From JAVHYG01 sp040390025 (GTDB taxonomy: Bacteria; Pseudomonadota; Gammaproteobacteria; Diplorickettsiales; Diplorickettsiaceae), in assembly GCA_040390025.1 (NCBI GenBank), contig JAZJZD010000012.1:16670-80669 (forward strand): DNA of 64,000 nt, given 5' to 3'. The notes beneath the pieces were generated by a model. It was not told the DNA's origin, made no database searches, and saw nothing but the letters and a program-made list of their open reading frames with translations. Shown here piece by piece: positions 61,937-64,000 of the stretch (position 1 is its first letter; each line of letters starts with the position of its first letter). Made by a program: the position numbers and the translations under genes.

Positions 61937-62664
61937 AGTTTAACGGGTTTCCAAATGCGAGTAATCGGAGCTAAGCTAATAACCTTTAGATTGTGTAAAG
62001 GAGGAAAATCTAAAGAAGCTTCAGAATTAATAACATAGAGATCAAAATGATTTATAGAATGACCAATTCTAACGCGTCGAACGATTAGTTTGCTATTTTC
62101 GATTTCAACAATACAGTCCATACTATTCGCAAGCTGCATATTTTCACCAGCCAGTTTTTTTCCAGCAACGACATCTCCTTTACAATAAATAGGGATCATA
62201 CCTTCGTCTTCAATGTGGTAAAAAAGATTATCTGGGTGGATTGTTTGAAATAAGTTGAGTTCTTCTTTAATTTGTTCATCCGAATAGACAGGATTTTCTT
62301 CTTGAATTAGTTGTGGGGTCGATTCAAGCGAATAATAATTGATTTTAGAAAGCTTATTTGGGTTTGTAATTTTAGGTTGTGCGCCTAATCCAGATAACAA
62401 CCATATTGATGAGCATTCAATACCTTCTTCCCGCATTGCTTGGCTTACTTTTTTTGCGCCTCGTTCTGTGATGCTGCTATAACCTTGTTCCCAATAGTTA
62501 ATAGTGGTTAACCCTATATTGCAGTGTTCTGCAAATTCTTTCATTGAAAGGCGCGCCATTTTACGTAAGAACTTAAGGCGATGAGCGCGTCCTTGAACTT
62601 CGACTTTTAATGAAGTTTTAGTTTTGTTTTTTTCTTTGTGTGTGTTGTTAATTTTTTTATCCAT
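61933..62664 (-). CDS. CI/LexA-like HTH repressor with non-catalytic S24-type domain
   Basis: This 243-residue protein has a Lys-rich leader (1-25), an XRE-type helix-turn-helix (about 28-95: MKEFAEHCNIGLTTINYWEQ) and a C-terminal S24 peptidase-like domain (about 145-240). In the place of the catalytic GDSM it reads DEGMIPIYCKGDVVAG, so Ser is Gly. The later Lys position reads LIVRRVRIG, with Arg. Autoproteolysis is therefore unlikely. It may sense another signal. A palindrome, GACATAAAATGTC, lies just upstream and may be its operator. The leader and basic N-terminus suggest the true start could be later. Confidence 0.75.
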   Translation of the reverse strand: MDKKINNTHKEKNKTKTSLKVEVQGRAHRLKFLRKMARLSMKEFAEHCNIGLTTINYWEQGYSSITERGAKKVSQAMREEGIECSSIWLLSGLGAQPKITNPNKLSKINYYSLESTPQLIQEENPVYSDEQIKEELNLFQTIHPDNLFYHIEDEGMIPIYCKGDVVAGKKLAGENMQLANSMDCIVEIENSKLIVRRVRIGHSINHFDLYVINSEASLDFPPLHNLKVISLAPITRIWKPVKL

Positions 62665-62684
62665 TAATAATAATTACCAAATTT

Positions 62685-62697
62685 GACATAAAATGTC
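62685..62697. promoter_or_regulatory. Palindromic operator candidate upstream of the HTH repressor
   Basis: GACAT-AAA-ATGTC is a perfect five-base-arm inverted repeat 20 bases before the repressor start. A second imperfect dyad, ATCTATACTTAAGAT, lies at about 62726-62740. CI-like repressors commonly bind such short dyads to regulate themselves. Confidence 0.4.
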
Positions 62698-63127
62698 TGT
62701 TTAGATAAACTAGAATCTATACTTAAGATAGGAGACTGAAAAGAAGTTAATAATCGAATTATCATACTGGTTTATGCATTTGTGCTGTTTTAATTTGGAC
62801 TATTCTAAAATTAATAAGTTTTTTTCTTTTGGAAAAATCTGCGTTAAAAAAATAATCCAGTTAAAGCTTAAGCAAGTAAACTTTTGAAAACTCTATACAG
62901 CTTTGCAATGGGTTATAAGTTTCAAAAACTATTAACTATCACAATCAATAAACCAGGGTGTTATTTAAGTCGAAACCCCTACTATAACCAATATCCTTCC
63001 TAGAGTGGATAGTCTATATCCATTTTCCAAAAAAGGGTATTCATATACTAAAAAAATAAATGGATATTTGAAGATTTCCCTTACTTTACTTTGTGATAAT
63101 CCTAACCCGCCAAACCCCATAAAGGGG

Positions 63128-63164
63128 GACAGCGACAAAGGTGCTTCAACACCCTGTTGCTGTC
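63128..63164. other. Strong RNA-type hairpin in a 760-bp non-coding stretch
   Basis: GACAGCGACA (63128-63137) pairs with TGTTGCTGTC (63155-63164) with one G-U, and an inner GGTG/CACC stem stacks within it. The stretch 62698-63424 has no convincing gene. It also holds ATATCCATTT/AAATGGATAT near 63015 and 63058, and AGGTTAA (63283-63289)/TTAACCT (63308-63314). A structured RNA or an element boundary is possible. Confidence 0.4.
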
Positions 63165-63338
63165 TGGCCAAAAATCGGAAACAAGCCCGACTATGGTTGA
63201 ATGCAGTCTACATCGATCATGCAATCGATTCAAATTAACCCCAATTTACAATGGGATTATATATAACCTCACAACATATATCAGGTTAATAACGTTTTCT
63301 TATTCCTTTAACCTAGAAAGATATTTATATAAAAAAAA

Positions 63339-63396
63339 GGCGTACCCGAAAGTACGCCCCCGCGCTTCTAAAGTAAAAACACTACTTCAGAAGTGC
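63339..63396 (+). promoter_or_regulatory. Two tandem hairpins in the leader of the LuxR-type gene
   Basis: The first hairpin is GGCGTAC (63339-63345) with GTACGCC (63352-63358) around CCGAAA. The second has 14-base arms, GCGCTTCTAAAGTA (63362-63375) and TACTTCAGAAGTGC (63383-63396), with one G-U and one mismatch. The gene starts 28 bases further, after AAAGGGG. The first hairpin follows an A-run and would read as a terminator for minus-strand transcription; on the plus strand the pair looks like a leader or attenuator. Confidence 0.5.
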
Positions 63397-63424
63397 TCAC
63401 CACTGTCAACGAAAGGGGTTGACC

Positions 63425-63874
63425 ATGGCTAATGAAAGAATATCTTTAATAAAGGTTAAGCGCAATTTCATCAATCTTGAAGAATCTTATTACACGACGG
63501 CAGCTCATTTTAGTTTGCTTAATAATGGTGTTAGTAATCCCAACAAAGAAGAAATATTAGAATGTAAAAAATATCTTAATCATACCTATTTAGGGCTATA
63601 CATTCTTTTAGAAAAGCCACTAACCAATCGACAAATAGATATTCTTTATAGAGCATCCTGTGGGGAAGAAGTAAGTGAAACGGCTACTCACCTTAATATT
63701 TCTGTAAATAGAGTTATAGAAATACGTAAAGAGGTATTCAGAAGGCTTAACGCAAATAACGCTAACCAAGCGCTTTATAGAGCAACCTGCGCTGGATATC
63801 TTCCTGCTTATAGTAAGGAGCCTTCCACATTAAAAAAACGAATAACAGAGGAATTTGAAAATGCCTCTGCCTAA
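63425..63874 (+). CDS. LuxR-type helix-turn-helix protein
   Basis: This 149-residue protein starts from the ATG at 63425, which follows AAAGGGGTTGACC; a TTG two codons earlier is less likely. The C-terminal half carries a LuxR/GerE-type HTH: LTNRQIDILYRASCGEEVSE, then ATHLNISVNRVIEIRKEVFR and LNANNANQALYRATCAGYL (residues about 72-132). The N-terminal 70 residues have no receiver or autoinducer-binding domain. It may regulate the downstream ORF, which overlaps it by 14 bases. Similar small LuxR-like proteins occur on mobile elements, but origin is not proven here. Confidence 0.72.
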   Translation: MANERISLIKVKRNFINLEESYYTTAAHFSLLNNGVSNPNKEEILECKKYLNHTYLGLYILLEKPLTNRQIDILYRASCGEEVSETATHLNISVNRVIEIRKEVFRRLNANNANQALYRATCAGYLPAYSKEPSTLKKRITEEFENASA

Positions 63875-64000
63875 GAAATTTCCAGTTCCCATCAACCGAG
63901 GAAATGTCAGTATGTCCAAAAATAATAAGAAAAAAAACAAAGCCATTGAAAAATCCCTTGCACAGCTTTTAAGGCAATTAAAAGAAGCCAAGATAGAGGA
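63861..64000 (+). CDS. Partial basic ORF cut by the window end
   Basis: The reading frame is open from an ATG at 63861, within the end of the LuxR-type gene, to the window edge (46 complete codons). GAGG lies nine bases before it. A second in-frame ATG at 63912 is an alternative start. The visible protein is Lys-rich (SKNNKKKNKAIEKSLAQLLR) and then helical. No family can be assigned. Confidence 0.5.
   Translation, partial: MPLPKKFPVPINRGNVSMSKNNKKKNKAIEKSLAQLLRQLKEAKIE

Noticed and set aside
63005..63238. 77-codon plus-strand ORF in the non-coding stretch
   Set aside because: No recognisable protein pattern, no ribosome binding site, and most of it coincides with the hairpin region; not called as a gene.
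1..64000. CRISPR arrays, rRNA and tRNA genes
   Set aside because: No regularly spaced direct repeats, no rRNA-like stretches and no cloverleaf with a T-loop was seen in any intergenic gap; a small tRNA missed by eye cannot be wholly excluded.

Overview
The window is an AT-rich, densely coded stretch of a gammaproteobacterial chromosome. The gene families, the synteny (leuS-lptE-holA-nadD-rsfS-rlmH, asmA-mutY-yggX, nrdR-nusB-thiL, kdsA-eno-ftsB) and the scattered eukaryotic-like genes (two Ser/Thr kinases, an OTU-type cysteine protease, a large HExxH protein) suggest a host-associated member of the Legionellales. It looks most like the Coxiellaceae (Rickettsiella/Diplorickettsia-like). This placement is inference from gene content; no search was possible. 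I saw no rRNA, tRNA or CRISPR array.

Layout: 1-2517 glycosyltransferase fragment and parA-parB; 2.6-5.1 kb metal ABC importer with a Zur-like operator; 5.3-9.5 kb class Ia ribonucleotide reductase with paired NrdR-like boxes (nrdR itself lies at 40.6 kb); 9.9-20.6 kb housekeeping genes (phosphomannomutase, xthA, pncC, infA, clpA, icd, M50 protease, scpA, SDR) interrupted by an OTU-like gene; 20.7-23.9 kb a kinase and a helical protein of unknown function behind a PmrA-like box; 23.9-33.8 kb punA, yggX, mutY, asmA, small metabolic genes, MFS transporter, miaA, mutL; 33.9-38.8 kb second kinase, GT2-GtrA, tsaE, ettA; 39.2-47.3 kb glyA, nrdR, nusB, thiL, a 1310-residue putative toxin/effector, pgpA; 47.3-55.6 kb rlmH to sohB; 55.7-57.8 kb ccmABC; 57.8-59.0 kb unknown effector-like gene; 59.5-61.9 kb kdsA-eno-ftsB; 61.9-64.0 kb a repressor-like gene, a hairpin-rich non-coding stretch, a LuxR-type HTH protein and a basic ORF cut by the window end.

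Two themes stand out. First, presumed host-directed genes sit singly between conserved housekeeping blocks, and one splits the usual thiL-pgpA pair. Second, several families of palindromic repeats fill the intergenic gaps and in places run into genes. A roughly 60-bp palindrome supplies the last residues of HolA and, with a frame-preserving insertion, the tail of an unrelated 465-residue protein. Other repeats supply the ends of an MFS transporter and of the second kinase. The best candidates for something undescribed are the 1310-residue protein, which has an intact and a degenerate copy of a metalloprotease-like module, and the coding palindromic repeat.
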